Origin: Nocardioides carbamazepini | Lineage (GTDB): Bacteria > Actinomycetota > Actinomycetes > Propionibacteriales > Nocardioidaceae | Length of the DNA stretch: 64,000 nt | Assembly: GCF_024614185.1 (NCBI RefSeq) | Contig: NZ_JAHTLF010000025.1 | Location: forward strand, 558,001-622,000 | Direction: 5' to 3' | Part shown: positions 45,074 through 53,450 of the stretch, one piece after another | Position numbering within the stretch: position 1 is the stretch's first letter | Layout: the number at the start of each line of letters is the position of its first letter | Translations under genes and position numbers: made by a program | Notes under the pieces: generated by a model | What the model was told of the DNA's origin: nothing | Seen by the model: the letters and a program-made list of their open reading frames with translations, nothing else | Databases searched by the model: none

Positions 45074-45145
45074 CTGTAACTACCTGTTCTTGCCTCTGCC
45101 GTACCGGTCTACGGGTCAGGTACTGGCAAGAACAGGTAGTTACAG
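45074..45145. terminator. 21-bp perfect palindrome between convergent genes (bidirectional terminator?)
   Basis: Arms at 45074-45094 and 45125-45145 are perfect complements over 21 bp (left arm begins CTGTAACTACCTGTTC). They are AT-richer than everything around them, with a 30-nt loop holding a further GTACC/GGTAC pair. CCCGCG/CGCGGG flanks extend the stem. Position between convergent genes supports termination in both directions, but the size also resembles a small mobile palindrome. Confidence 0.6.
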
Positions 45146-45163
45146 CTCCGCGGGTCCGCAGGA

Positions 45164-45595
45164 TCAGCCGCGGTGACGCTCCACGAAGGAGCGCCGCAGC
45201 GCCAGCAGGCCCAGGCACGCGGCGTACCCGAACGCCAGGGGGATCCCGTGCCGGGACAGACCGGCGATGGTCGCCTGGGCCAGCCCGTCGTCCGGGCGCG
45301 CGATGCTGCCCGGGTCGCTGAGCGCGAGCATCAGGACGACGAGTGCCATCCCCAGTGGCGGCAGGACGCCGACGACGAAGAAGTCCTGGGGCCGGACGGC
45401 GAGCGCGGCTCCGACGCAGATCGTCACGAACGCCAGGTCGAAGAACAGCCCGAGGCGCTCGGAGAGCAGCAGGTCGAGCACCGTCGCCGTCAGGAGCAGC
45501 GCGATCGCGAGGGAGGCCACCTCCCGGCCGGGACGGCGGCCTTCCTCCCACAGGGTGGTGGTCGGGCCAGGGCGCTGGCGCACCGCACTGCTCAC
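45164..45595 (-). CDS. Small membrane protein (DUF6542-like)
   Basis: 143 residues with four predicted transmembrane helices (about 28-46, 50-68, 72-93, 112-132) and a basic C-terminus (RRSFVERHRG). The GTG start at 45593-45595 is supported by TAGCGT ending 6 nt upstream. Resembles actinobacterial DUF6542 proteins; function unknown. Confidence 0.7.
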   Translation of the reverse strand: MSSAVRQRPGPTTTLWEEGRRPGREVASLAIALLLTATVLDLLLSERLGLFFDLAFVTICVGAALAVRPQDFFVVGVLPPLGMALVVLMLALSDPGSIARPDDGLAQATIAGLSRHGIPLAFGYAACLGLLALRRSFVERHRG

Positions 45596-45601
45596 TCCTC
45601 C

Positions 45602-45607
45602 ACGCTA
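45602..45607 (-). promoter_or_regulatory. Candidate leaderless promoter -10 (TAGCGT)
   Basis: TAGCGT on the minus strand ends 6 nt before the GTG at 45595. Confidence 0.4.
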
Positions 45608-45626
45608 GGCCATCCCCTCGACGGAT

Positions 45627-46706
45627 TCAGGGACTCAGCCGGCGGCCGCTGGCCGTGTCGAAGACGTGGGCGGCGCCCTCGGGCACCGCGACGTGCAGGA
45701 CGTCGTCCGGGCCGACGTGCCCCCGCGCGGGGAGTCGCACCGCCACGGTGACGGTGCGGTCGCCGAGCTCGGCGGTGCCGTGGGCGAAGCCGTCCGAGCC
45801 GAGCTCCTCGACGAGGTTGACCCGGACCGGTACGCCGGCGCCGGGTGCGACCAGCGACCAGGACTCCGGCCGCACGCCGAGGGTGACCTCCGGAGTGAGG
45901 CAGGCGCGGGTGCCGGGGTCGACCGGGACGGGGTGCCCGCCGAGCGTGATCCCGTCGCTGCCGACCTCGGCGGCCAGCAGGTTCATCTGCGGTGATCCGA
46001 TGAAGCCGGCGACGAACAGGTTGGCGGGGCGGTCGTAGAGCGCCAGGGGCGTGTCGATCTGCTGGATCTCGCCGGCGTTCATGACCGCGACCCGGTCGCC
46101 CATGGTCATCGCCTCGACCTGGTCGTGGGTGACGTAGACGGTCGTGACGCCGAGCTCGCGCTGCAGCCGGGCGATGTCGCTGCGGGTCTGCACGCGCATC
46201 TTCGCGTCGAGGTTGGACAGCGGCTCGTCCATGCAGAAGACCTGGGGGGAGCGGACGATCGCGCGGCCCATCGCGACGCGCTGCCGCTGGCCCCCTGAGA
46301 GCTGCTTCGGCTTGCGCTCGAGCAGGTCGGTGAGGCCGAGCAGGGCGGCGGCGTCGGCGACCCGGCGCTCCCGCTCCGCGCCGTCCACCTTGGCGATCTT
46401 GAGCGCGAAGCCGAGGTTCTCGCGCACCGACTTGTGCGGGTAGAGCGCATAGCTCTGGAAGACCATCGCGATGTCCCGGTCCTTGGGGGCGAGCCGGGTG
46501 ACGTCGCGGTCGCCGATCAGGATCCGCCCGGCGTCGACCTCCTCGAGGCCCGCGAGCATGCGTAGGGTCGTGGTCTTGCCGCAGCCCGAGGGGCCGACCA
46601 GGACGAGGAACTCGCCGTCCTCGACGACGAGGTCGATCCCGGGGACGGCGGGGGCGTCCGCACCGGCGTACCACCGCTGCGCGCCCTCGAAGGTGATGCT
46701 GGCCAT
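45627..46706 (-). CDS. Sugar ABC transporter ATPase (MsiK/UgpC-like)
   Basis: 359 residues from ATG 46704-46706, with AAGGAG 6 nt upstream; longer in-frame starts run through the divergent promoter. Walker A GPSGCGKTTT near 38, signature LSGGQRQRVAMGRA near 135, Walker B VFCMDEPLSNLD and H-loop THDQVEAM are intact. A C-terminal TOBE regulatory domain follows (about 240-355). Such ATPases power one or several sugar importers; here the binding protein and permeases lie across the divergent ROK regulator. Confidence 0.93.
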   Translation of the reverse strand: MASITFEGAQRWYAGADAPAVPGIDLVVEDGEFLVLVGPSGCGKTTTLRMLAGLEEVDAGRILIGDRDVTRLAPKDRDIAMVFQSYALYPHKSVRENLGFALKIAKVDGAERERRVADAAALLGLTDLLERKPKQLSGGQRQRVAMGRAIVRSPQVFCMDEPLSNLDAKMRVQTRSDIARLQRELGVTTVYVTHDQVEAMTMGDRVAVMNAGEIQQIDTPLALYDRPANLFVAGFIGSPQMNLLAAEVGSDGITLGGHPVPVDPGTRACLTPEVTLGVRPESWSLVAPGAGVPVRVNLVEELGSDGFAHGTAELGDRTVTVAVRLPARGHVGPDDVLHVAVPEGAAHVFDTASGRRLSP

Positions 46707-46764
46707 CGCTGCTCCTTGAGAGATCCGTGTGACCTGGATCGCATTCTGCCCTTGCGAGGGTATA

Positions 46765-46785
46765 TGTAAGTGTGCTGAACTAACA
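46765..46785. promoter_or_regulatory. Candidate ROK operator between the ATPase and regulator genes
   Basis: TGTAAGT (46765-46771) and ACTAACA (46779-46785) form a 7-7-7 inverted repeat with one mismatch. It lies just before the regulator ATG, in an AT-rich patch that also holds TATATG (a -10 candidate). Well placed to control both divergent units. Confidence 0.45.
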
Positions 46786-46788
46786 AAC

Positions 46789-47922
46789 ATGTCCTGGCGC
46801 AGCCCGACCACTCGCTCGCCCCGTGAGCGGATCAAGCTCGACCGTGCCGACTCCCGTCGTCACCACCGCTCCATGCTGCTCCAGGAGCTGTTCGCCGCCG
46901 GCCCCGCCAGCCGCGCCGACCTCGCCCGCAGCAGCGGTCTGACCCGGGTCACCGTCTCCGACCTCGTCGCCGAGCTGCTCGTGGAGGGCCTGGTCGAGGA
47001 GCTGGGCACGCCCATCGAGAGCCGCGTCGGCAAGCCCCCGACCCTCGTCGGGCTGGTGGCCGACGCCAAGCATGTGGTCGCGATCGACCTGTCCGTCGAC
47101 GACCAGGTCGCCGGGGCGGTGCTGACCCTCGAGGGACGGGTCGTGCTGCGCGACGCCCGGCCGCGCGAGGGCCGCATCGGAGCCGATGCGGTCACCTTGG
47201 TGCGAGAGTTCGCGGCGGACCTGATCGCCCGCAGCAGCCGTCCGCTGCTCGGGGTCGCCGTGGCGACGCCGGGCGTGGTCACACCCGACGGCGTCGTCCT
47301 CGACGCGCCCAACCTCGGCTGGCACGACCTGCACCTCGCCGACGGCCTCGCCGACGCACTCGACCTTCCGGTCTACGTCGCCAACGACGCGAACACCGCG
47401 GTGATGGGGGAGTTCGTGTTCGGCAGCCGGGGCGAGGGCGGCCTGTTGCTGCTCCGGCTCAGCACCGGTGTCGGCGCCGGCATCGTGATCGGCGGCGCGC
47501 TCCTGCACGGACAGGGCGGGGCCGCCGGGGAGATCGGCCATGTGCAGGTCGACCCCGACGGCCCCCTGTGCGGCTGCGGCCGGCCGGGCTGTCTGGAGAC
47601 CTACCTGGCCGTCCCGCGGCTGCGCCGCGAGCTGGCCGAGGCGCCCGCCGGCCTGGCCGACGCGGTGCTGGCCGACGCGGGCGACCGGCTCGGCCAGGCG
47701 CTGGCACCGGTCGTCGCCACGCTCAACCTCGGCGAGGTGGTGCTCAGTGGACCAGCCGACCTGGTCGAGCCGCTGGCCCGCATCGCCGAGCAGGCGGTCC
47801 GGGACCGGGTGATGCCGGTGTCGGTCCAGCAGTTCGTCGTCCGTACGTCGTCCCTGGGCGACGACGGCGTACTCGCCGGAGCCACGGGCGTCGTGCTCGC
47901 CGGCGAGCTGGGGGTGTCCTGA
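46789..47922 (+). CDS. ROK-family transcriptional regulator
   Basis: 377 residues from ATG 46789. An N-terminal winged helix-turn-helix (SRADLARSSGLTRVTVSDLV, about 42-61) is joined to a sugar-kinase-fold ROK domain with VANDANTAVMGE near 202. The zinc motif CGCGRPGCLE near 262 is intact. NagC/XylR-type repressors of this family release DNA on binding a sugar or sugar phosphate. The context points to a GlcNAc-related inducer. ATG 46789 avoids including the operator. Confidence 0.92.
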   Translation: MSWRSPTTRSPRERIKLDRADSRRHHRSMLLQELFAAGPASRADLARSSGLTRVTVSDLVAELLVEGLVEELGTPIESRVGKPPTLVGLVADAKHVVAIDLSVDDQVAGAVLTLEGRVVLRDARPREGRIGADAVTLVREFAADLIARSSRPLLGVAVATPGVVTPDGVVLDAPNLGWHDLHLADGLADALDLPVYVANDANTAVMGEFVFGSRGEGGLLLLRLSTGVGAGIVIGGALLHGQGGAAGEIGHVQVDPDGPLCGCGRPGCLETYLAVPRLRRELAEAPAGLADAVLADAGDRLGQALAPVVATLNLGEVVLSGPADLVEPLARIAEQAVRDRVMPVSVQQFVVRTSSLGDDGVLAGATGVVLAGELGVS

Positions 47923-47951
47923 CCGTGAGGAAGACCGAAGGGAAGCAAGCG

Positions 47952-49247
47952 GTGCGATTCAACAAGACACAGGCGCTCAGGGGGGTGGCCGTCGTGGCGG
48001 TCACCGCCCTGCTGGGCGTGACCAGTGCATGCGGATCCGACGACGGTGACGGCGGCGGGTCGAACGGAGGCTCGGGCAAGGCCGAGATCGTCGTGTGGCT
48101 CAACGGCGCCGACACGCCGGACGACGCGCGCGCCTGGCTCAAGGAGACCTTCGAGGACGAGCACCCCGGCTCCACGCTGAAGATCGAGCAGCAGGAGTGG
48201 GAGGGACTCGTCGAGCGGCTGACCACCGCCCTGACCTCGGCCGACCAGACCCCCGACGTGGTCGAGGTCGGCAACACCCAGGCGGCGACGTTCACCACCG
48301 TCGGCGCGTTCAGCGACCTGACGGACGACCTCGACAGCCTCGGTGGCGACGACCTGCTGCCCGGCTTCGTCGAGGCGGGCTCGGTCGACGACAAGACCTT
48401 CGCGGTGCCCTACTACGCCGGGTCGACGTATGTCTTCTACCGCAAGGACCTGTTCGAGAAGGCCGGCATCACGGAGGTCCCGGCCACCATGGCCGACTTC
48501 GTCGCGGCGGCGAAGAAGCTCAAGCAGGACAGCGGGCAGGCCGACTTCTCCGGCTACTGGCTGCCGGGCAAGGACTGGCGCGACGGCGCCGCGTTCCTGT
48601 GGGACGCGGGCGGCGACTTCGCCGCGCCCGACGGCGACGGCTGGCAGGCGACGCTGTCCTCGGCGGAGTCGATCAAGGGACTCGAGACCTTCCAGGACCT
48701 CTACACCTCGGCCTCCGGCGCACCCGCCGACGCCAACGAGTCCGATCCGGTCACGCCCTTCTGCGCCGGCAAGATCGGCATGATGTCCCGCCCGGGCTGG
48801 GTCTACGGCATGCTCACCGACGAGGAGAGCGGCTGCCCCGAGCTCGCCGAGCAGGTCGGCGTCTTCGCCCTCCCGGGCAGCGACGGCGAGCCCGCGCCGG
48901 TGCTCCTCGGCGGCTCGAACATCGCGATCTCGGCGAAGTCGCCCCACCAGGATCTCGCGCGTGCCGCCGTCGAGCTGATGCTGAGTGAGGACTACCAGAC
49001 CATCCTCGCCGAGGCCGGCCTCACCCCGGCCAAGCAGTCCTACGCGAGCAAGCTCGGCGACGACGAGTTCGCCCAGGCCACCATCGAGGCGGCGTCGAAC
49101 GCCAAGCTGACCCCGCCGGCGGCCAGCTGGGCCACCGTCGAGGGCAAGTTCGTGCTCGAGGACCTCTACAGCCGGATCGCGCAGGGCGGCGATGTGAAGA
49201 AGCTTGCCGCGGAGGCCGACGAGCAGATCAACTCTGAGCTGAACTGA
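47952..49247 (+). CDS. Sugar-binding lipoprotein of ABC importer (amino-sugar/chitobiose type inferred)
   Basis: 431 residues from GTG 47952 (AAGGGAAG upstream); GTG 47925 is an alternative. The signal peptide ends in VTSAC, a slightly irregular lipobox. The mature protein is a family 1 binding protein: VVWLNGADTPDDARAWL, NTQAATFTTVGAF, VPYYAGSTYVFYRKDLFEKAGI and GGSNIAISAKSPHQDLA. The ligand is inferred from the downstream nag genes. A palindromic element lies between this gene and the first permease. Confidence 0.9.
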   Translation: MRFNKTQALRGVAVVAVTALLGVTSACGSDDGDGGGSNGGSGKAEIVVWLNGADTPDDARAWLKETFEDEHPGSTLKIEQQEWEGLVERLTTALTSADQTPDVVEVGNTQAATFTTVGAFSDLTDDLDSLGGDDLLPGFVEAGSVDDKTFAVPYYAGSTYVFYRKDLFEKAGITEVPATMADFVAAAKKLKQDSGQADFSGYWLPGKDWRDGAAFLWDAGGDFAAPDGDGWQATLSSAESIKGLETFQDLYTSASGAPADANESDPVTPFCAGKIGMMSRPGWVYGMLTDEESGCPELAEQVGVFALPGSDGEPAPVLLGGSNIAISAKSPHQDLARAAVELMLSEDYQTILAEAGLTPAKQSYASKLGDDEFAQATIEAASNAKLTPPAASWATVEGKFVLEDLYSRIAQGGDVKKLAAEADEQINSELN

Positions 49248-49255
49248 CTGGATTT

Positions 49256-49375
49256 GCCCGAGCGTGTCGCATCCGGTGCGCGCCGCCGAGCCTGAGTCGC
49301 ACAGCAGAGCATCTTGTGCGCTAGGCCCCCGGCGCGCACCGGGCGGCTTCGCCGCCGTGCGCCACGCTGCCGGGC
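49256..49375 (+). repeat. Dispersed intergenic palindrome, copy C
   Basis: Ends GCCCGAGCGTGTCGC and GCGCCACGCTGCCGGGC, as in copy A; inner CCGGTGCGCGCCG/GGCGCGCACCGG arms add a long second stem. Starts 8 nt after the binding-protein stop. Such hairpins between binding-protein and permease genes often stabilise the upstream mRNA. Confidence 0.75.
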
Positions 49376-49394
49376 TGAGAGACGGGAGGGTCTG

Positions 49395-50276
49395 ATGGGT
49401 CGCCGTAGCCTGCCGCTGGGCCTGGTGCTGCCCGCGATCGCGCTGCTCGCGCTGGCCCTCGGCTATCCACTGGTGCGGCAGGTGGTGCTGTCGCTGCAGG
49501 AGTTCGGGCTCGCCCAGCAGTTCGGGCAGCCGCCGGAGTGGATCGGCCTCGGGAACTACCGCGACCTGCTGACCGACCGCGAGCTGTGGGTCGTCGTGCT
49601 CCGCACGGTGGCGTTCTGCTTCGTCAACGCCGGCCTCACCTTCGGGATCGGGCTGGCGCTGGCGCTGCTGATGGCGCGGATGAGCCGGCCGGTGCGGATG
49701 CTCGCCCAGTGCGGCCTGCTCCTCGCCTGGGCGATGCCGGTCGTCGCGGCGATGACGGTGTGGCAGTTCCTCTTCGACACCGAGTACGGCGTCGTGAACT
49801 GGCTGTTGACCAGGGCGGGCGGTGACTTCACCGGGCACGGCTGGCTGCTCGACCCGTGGTCCTTCTTCCTCGTGGCGACGATCGTCGTGGTCTGGATGAG
49901 CGTCCCGTTCGTCGTGTTCACGCTCTATGCCGCGCTCACGCAGGTGCCCGAGGACGTGATGGAGGCGGCCGAGATCGACGGTGCCGGGACCTGGCAGCGG
50001 TTCGTCCACGTCGTGCTGCCGGCGATCCGGCCGGTGCTGCTCGTGGTGATCCTGCTCCAGGTGATCTGGGACCTGCGGGTGTTCACCCAGATCTACACGC
50101 TCCAGAAGGCCGGTGGCGTCAGCAACGACACCAACCTGCTCGGCACCTATATCTACACGCTCGGCATCAAGGGCGGTGACTTCGGCACGGCGGCGGCGGC
50201 CGCGATGTTCATGCTGGCGCTGACGATCGTGCTGACCGCGCCGTACGTCCGGCTGATGATCAAGCAGGAGGACTGA
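49395..50276 (+). CDS. Sugar ABC transporter permease, MalF type
   Basis: 293 residues with six transmembrane helices. The EAA loop is EDVMEAAEIDGAGTWQRFVHVVLPAI (about 191-216), which docks the ATPase. ATG 49395 has GGGAGGG upstream; a longer in-frame start at 49314 would translate the repeat and is rejected. Confidence 0.93.
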   Translation: MGRRSLPLGLVLPAIALLALALGYPLVRQVVLSLQEFGLAQQFGQPPEWIGLGNYRDLLTDRELWVVVLRTVAFCFVNAGLTFGIGLALALLMARMSRPVRMLAQCGLLLAWAMPVVAAMTVWQFLFDTEYGVVNWLLTRAGGDFTGHGWLLDPWSFFLVATIVVVWMSVPFVVFTLYAALTQVPEDVMEAAEIDGAGTWQRFVHVVLPAIRPVLLVVILLQVIWDLRVFTQIYTLQKAGGVSNDTNLLGTYIYTLGIKGGDFGTAAAAAMFMLALTIVLTAPYVRLMIKQED

Positions 50277-50281
50277 GCGCC

Positions 50282-51124
50282 ATGGCCCGTCGTACCCCCA
50301 CCGCCGTCCGGATCGGCGCCGACCTGATCGGGATCCTGGTCCTCCTGGGCTGTGTGTTCCCGGTCTACTGGATGGTGAGCCGGTCCTTCCTGCCACGCAA
50401 CGAGATCAAGGGCGAGGACCCGGTCCTGTTCCCGTGGAGCGGGACCCTGGACAACTACCGCAGGATCCTCGGCGACGACGACTTCGCGGACGCGATGGTC
50501 ACCAGCCTCAGCGTCACGCTGCTGACCGTCGGGGTGGCGATCCTGTTCGCGTTCCTGGCGGCGGTCGCCGTCAGCAGGTTCCGGTTCCGCGGCCGGCGTA
50601 CCTTCATCCTCACCCTGCTGCTGATCCAGATGATCCCGGCGGAGGCGCTGTTCATCAGCCAGTACAAGATGCTCGACGGGATGGGGCTGCTCAACTCCGT
50701 CATCGGCCTGACCCTCGTGTACGTCGCCGGTGTGCTCCCGTTCACCGTGTGGACCCTGCGCGGGTTCGTCGACGGTGTCCCGCGCGAGCTCGAGGAGGCG
50801 GCGATGATGGACGGCTGCTCCCGGACCCAGGCGTTCTTCCGGGTCACGCTGCCGCTGCTGGCTCCCGGCCTCGTGGCGACCGGTGTGTTCGGGTTCATCC
50901 AGGCGTGGAACGAGTTCACGCTCGCCGTCGTCGTGATGACGGACCCGGCGAAGGAGACCCTGCCCGTATGGCTGGTGGCCTTCACCGACGCCCGCAGCCG
51001 CGGGGTCGACTGGGGCGCGATCATGGCGTCCTCGACGCTGATCACGATCCCGGTGATCGTCTTCTTCCTCATCGTCCAGCGCCGGATGGTGTCGGGCCTG
51101 ACCGCGGGCGCGGTGAAGGGATGA
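50282..51124 (+). CDS. Sugar ABC transporter permease, MalG type
   Basis: 280 residues, six helices, EAA loop RELEEAAMMDGCSRTQAFFRVTLPLL (about 168-193). The conserved WNEFTLAVV segment is present. Five-base gap after the first permease; ATGA overlap with the GH3 gene. Confidence 0.93.
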   Translation: MARRTPTAVRIGADLIGILVLLGCVFPVYWMVSRSFLPRNEIKGEDPVLFPWSGTLDNYRRILGDDDFADAMVTSLSVTLLTVGVAILFAFLAAVAVSRFRFRGRRTFILTLLLIQMIPAEALFISQYKMLDGMGLLNSVIGLTLVYVAGVLPFTVWTLRGFVDGVPRELEEAAMMDGCSRTQAFFRVTLPLLAPGLVATGVFGFIQAWNEFTLAVVVMTDPAKETLPVWLVAFTDARSRGVDWGAIMASSTLITIPVIVFFLIVQRRMVSGLTAGAVKG

Positions 51125-52554
51125 GCGCCGCCGAGGCCGCGGCCGAGGTCGCGGAGCTGGCATTGCGGGTCCAGCTGGCGTCCTTCGCGGGACCCACGCT
51201 GCCCGGGGAATGGGGCGTCCTGCTGGCGGAGGGACTGGGCGGGATCTGCCTGTTCGGCTCCAACCTGACCGGCTCGCCGGCGGATGCGGCGGCGCTGGTG
51301 GCGTCGGTCCGCGAGGTGCGGCCGGACGTGCTGGTGGCGACCGACGAGGAGGGCGGCGACGTCACCCGGCTGCACCCACGGGAGGCCAGCCCGGTGCCGG
51401 GGGCGGCGGTGCTCGGTGCGGTCGACGCGGTCTCCCTGACCCGGCAGGTCGGTGCGGCGGTGGGTGTCGAGCTCGCGTCGGTCGGGGTCGACCTCGATCT
51501 CGGCCCGGTCGCCGACATCAACGGCAACCCCGACAACCCGGTCATCGGTACCCGTAGCTTCGGCGCGGATCCGGCCCTCGTCGCCCGGCACGTCGCCGCC
51601 TGGGTGGAGGGACTGCAGTCGACCGGCGTGGCGGCCTGCGTCAAGCACTTCCCGGGCCACGGCGACACGGCGGAGGACAGCCACCTGACGCTGCCGGTGC
51701 TCTCCGCGTCGGCAGCGGTGGTGCGTGGCCGCGAGCTGGCGCCCTTCGCAGCCGCCGTCGCGGCGGGTGCGGCGTCGGTGATGACCTCGCACATCCTGGT
51801 GCCGGCGGTGGATCCCTCCTGGCCGGCGACGTTGTCGGCCCCGGTCCTGAGGCTGCTGTGGTCCGAGCTCGGGTACGACGGCGCGATCGTCAGCGATGCC
51901 CTCGACATGGCGGGAGCCTCCGCCTCGCGGGGTATCCCGGAGGCGGCGGTGCTCGCCCTGGTCGCCGGGTGCGACCTGCTCTGCATCGGCCCCGACAAGG
52001 AGGCCTCCGTGGTGCGTGAGATCCAGGCCGCGATCGTGGGCGCCGTCTCCTCGGGCCGTCTTCCCGTCGCGCGGCTGGCCGATGCCGCGGCGCGGGTGAG
52101 CCGGATCCGGCGAGATGTCGGGGACGTACGTCCGAGGGGCCGGGAAGGTACGCCCGAGGTGACGGTCCTGGTCGCGGCCGCGCGGCAGGTGTGCATCGTC
52201 GAAGGGCCGCTGCCCGACCTGTCGGGGGCCCGCGTCGTCCGGGTGGAGACCGAGGCGAACATCGCGGTCGGGCCCGGACGCTGGGGCCTGGCCTCCGACC
52301 TCGTCGTGGTGGGTGGCGAACCGCTGCCCGCCGGACCCGTCGTCGTCCAGGTCCGGGACGCGCACCGGCGACCGGAGGTGGCCACCGCGCTCGCCGCGCA
52401 CCCGGGCCCGCTGGTGGTCGTCGAATGGGGCTGGCCCGGCCCTCGGACGGGGTGGGAGGCCGCGCCGCACGCGCGGATCTGCACCCGGGGCAACGGACAG
52501 CCGTCGATCACGGCGGTGGCGGAGCTGTTGGGAGAGGCGGGACTGCACAGGTGA
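51121..52554 (+). CDS. Glycoside hydrolase family 3 beta-N-acetylhexosaminidase (NagZ-like)
   Basis: 477 residues, no signal peptide, so cytoplasmic. The NagZ motifs are clear: KHFPGHGDTAEDSHLTLP near 176-193 (substrate binding plus the His/Asp acid-base pair) and the nucleophile Asp in AIVSDALDMAGA near 260. A C-terminal region of about 130 residues may form the second GH3 domain. It probably cleaves imported chitobiose or muropeptide disaccharides to GlcNAc; some family members are phosphorylases. ATGA and GTGA overlaps with neighbours. Confidence 0.9.
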   Translation: MSAAEAAAEVAELALRVQLASFAGPTLPGEWGVLLAEGLGGICLFGSNLTGSPADAAALVASVREVRPDVLVATDEEGGDVTRLHPREASPVPGAAVLGAVDAVSLTRQVGAAVGVELASVGVDLDLGPVADINGNPDNPVIGTRSFGADPALVARHVAAWVEGLQSTGVAACVKHFPGHGDTAEDSHLTLPVLSASAAVVRGRELAPFAAAVAAGAASVMTSHILVPAVDPSWPATLSAPVLRLLWSELGYDGAIVSDALDMAGASASRGIPEAAVLALVAGCDLLCIGPDKEASVVREIQAAIVGAVSSGRLPVARLADAAARVSRIRRDVGDVRPRGREGTPEVTVLVAAARQVCIVEGPLPDLSGARVVRVETEANIAVGPGRWGLASDLVVVGGEPLPAGPVVVQVRDAHRRPEVATALAAHPGPLVVVEWGWPGPRTGWEAAPHARICTRGNGQPSITAVAELLGEAGLHR

Positions 52555-53450
52555 GCGGCGTGCTCGTGGGACTCGACATCGGGGCCACCAAGATCCTCGG
52601 CGTCGTGACGTCGGCCGAGGGCGAGGTGCTCGCGTCCGTACGCGTCCCGAGCCCGGCCGGCGGCGACCAGGTCGTGACCGCGGCGGCGGACGTCGTCGAG
52701 AGGCTGCGTGCGTCGGCGCGCTCGGGCGTCGGGGTCGTCGGCGTCGGCATCCCCGGGCTGGTCGACACCTCCCGGGGGACGGTGCGCCACGCGGTCAACC
52801 TGGGCGTGGCCGACGGGTACCCGTTCAGCGAGCGGCTCGGCGCCGCGACCGGTGCGCGGATCGTGCTCGACAACGATGCCAACGCCGCCGCGCTCGGGGC
52901 GGCGGCGCTGCTGGGCGAGCGCGACCTCGGGTACCTCAGCCTGGGCACCGGTCTCGCGGCCGCCCTCGTGCTCGACGGCCGGCTGCGCCGCGGGTCCGGC
53001 AATGCAGCCGGGGAGATCGGCCACATCCCCGTCGACCCGGCCGGCCCGCGCTGCGAGTGCGGTCAGGTCGGCTGCCTGGAGACGGTCGCCTCGGGCTCGG
53101 CGGTCGCGGCGCTCTGGCCGGGGAACGGGCAGCCCGCGGCGCAGGCGCTGTTCGACGCCGCGGCGGCGGGCTCGGCCGATGCCGCGGCCGTGCGGGACCG
53201 GTTCGCGGCGCGGGTCGCGGACGCGGTGCGCCTGGTCGCGCTGACCGTCGACCCGACGGTCGTCGTCCTCGGTGGTGGCGTCGCCCAGGTCGGGGAGCGG
53301 CTCCGGGTCGCGGTCGCGCACGCGCTGGCCGAGCAGGCGGCGACCTCGCCGTTCCTGCGCTCGCTGGACCTGCCCGGCCGGCTGCGGCTGGCGCCGCTCG
53401 ACCGCCCCGTCGCCGCGCTCGGCGCCGCACTGCTGGGGCGGGCGCCGTGA
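52551..53450 (+). CDS. ROK-family sugar kinase (probable N-acetylglucosamine kinase)
   Basis: 299 residues from GTG 52551. ATP-binding GLDIGATKI at the N-terminus; catalytic Asp in VLDNDANAAALG near 105; sugar/zinc site EIGHIPVDPAGPRCECGQVGCLE near 155-177. No DNA-binding domain, unlike the regulator upstream. Position directly before nagA supports GlcNAc as substrate. Confidence 0.88.
   Translation: MSGVLVGLDIGATKILGVVTSAEGEVLASVRVPSPAGGDQVVTAAADVVERLRASARSGVGVVGVGIPGLVDTSRGTVRHAVNLGVADGYPFSERLGAATGARIVLDNDANAAALGAAALLGERDLGYLSLGTGLAAALVLDGRLRRGSGNAAGEIGHIPVDPAGPRCECGQVGCLETVASGSAVAALWPGNGQPAAQALFDAAAAGSADAAAVRDRFAARVADAVRLVALTVDPTVVVLGGGVAQVGERLRVAVAHALAEQAATSPFLRSLDLPGRLRLAPLDRPVAALGAALLGRAP

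Noticed and set aside
46707..46835. N-terminal extension of the MsiK-like ATPase
   Set aside because: It would cross the divergent promoter and operator; ATG 46706 has AAGGAG at the right distance.
24201..49375. Possibility that the dispersed palindromes are CRISPR repeats or insertion-sequence ends
   Set aside because: Only one copy per site, no regular spacers, and no transposase or cas gene in the window.
49314..49394. Longer start for the first permease
   Set aside because: Same problem: the extension is repeat DNA rich in Arg. ATG 49395 has a good RBS.
47601..50396. 931-residue open frame on the minus strand
   Set aside because: It is antisense to the ROK regulator, binding protein and permease, all of which have clear domains. 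Its translation is compositionally biased (Arg, Gly, Asp, His) with no domain. Long antisense frames are expected at this GC content.
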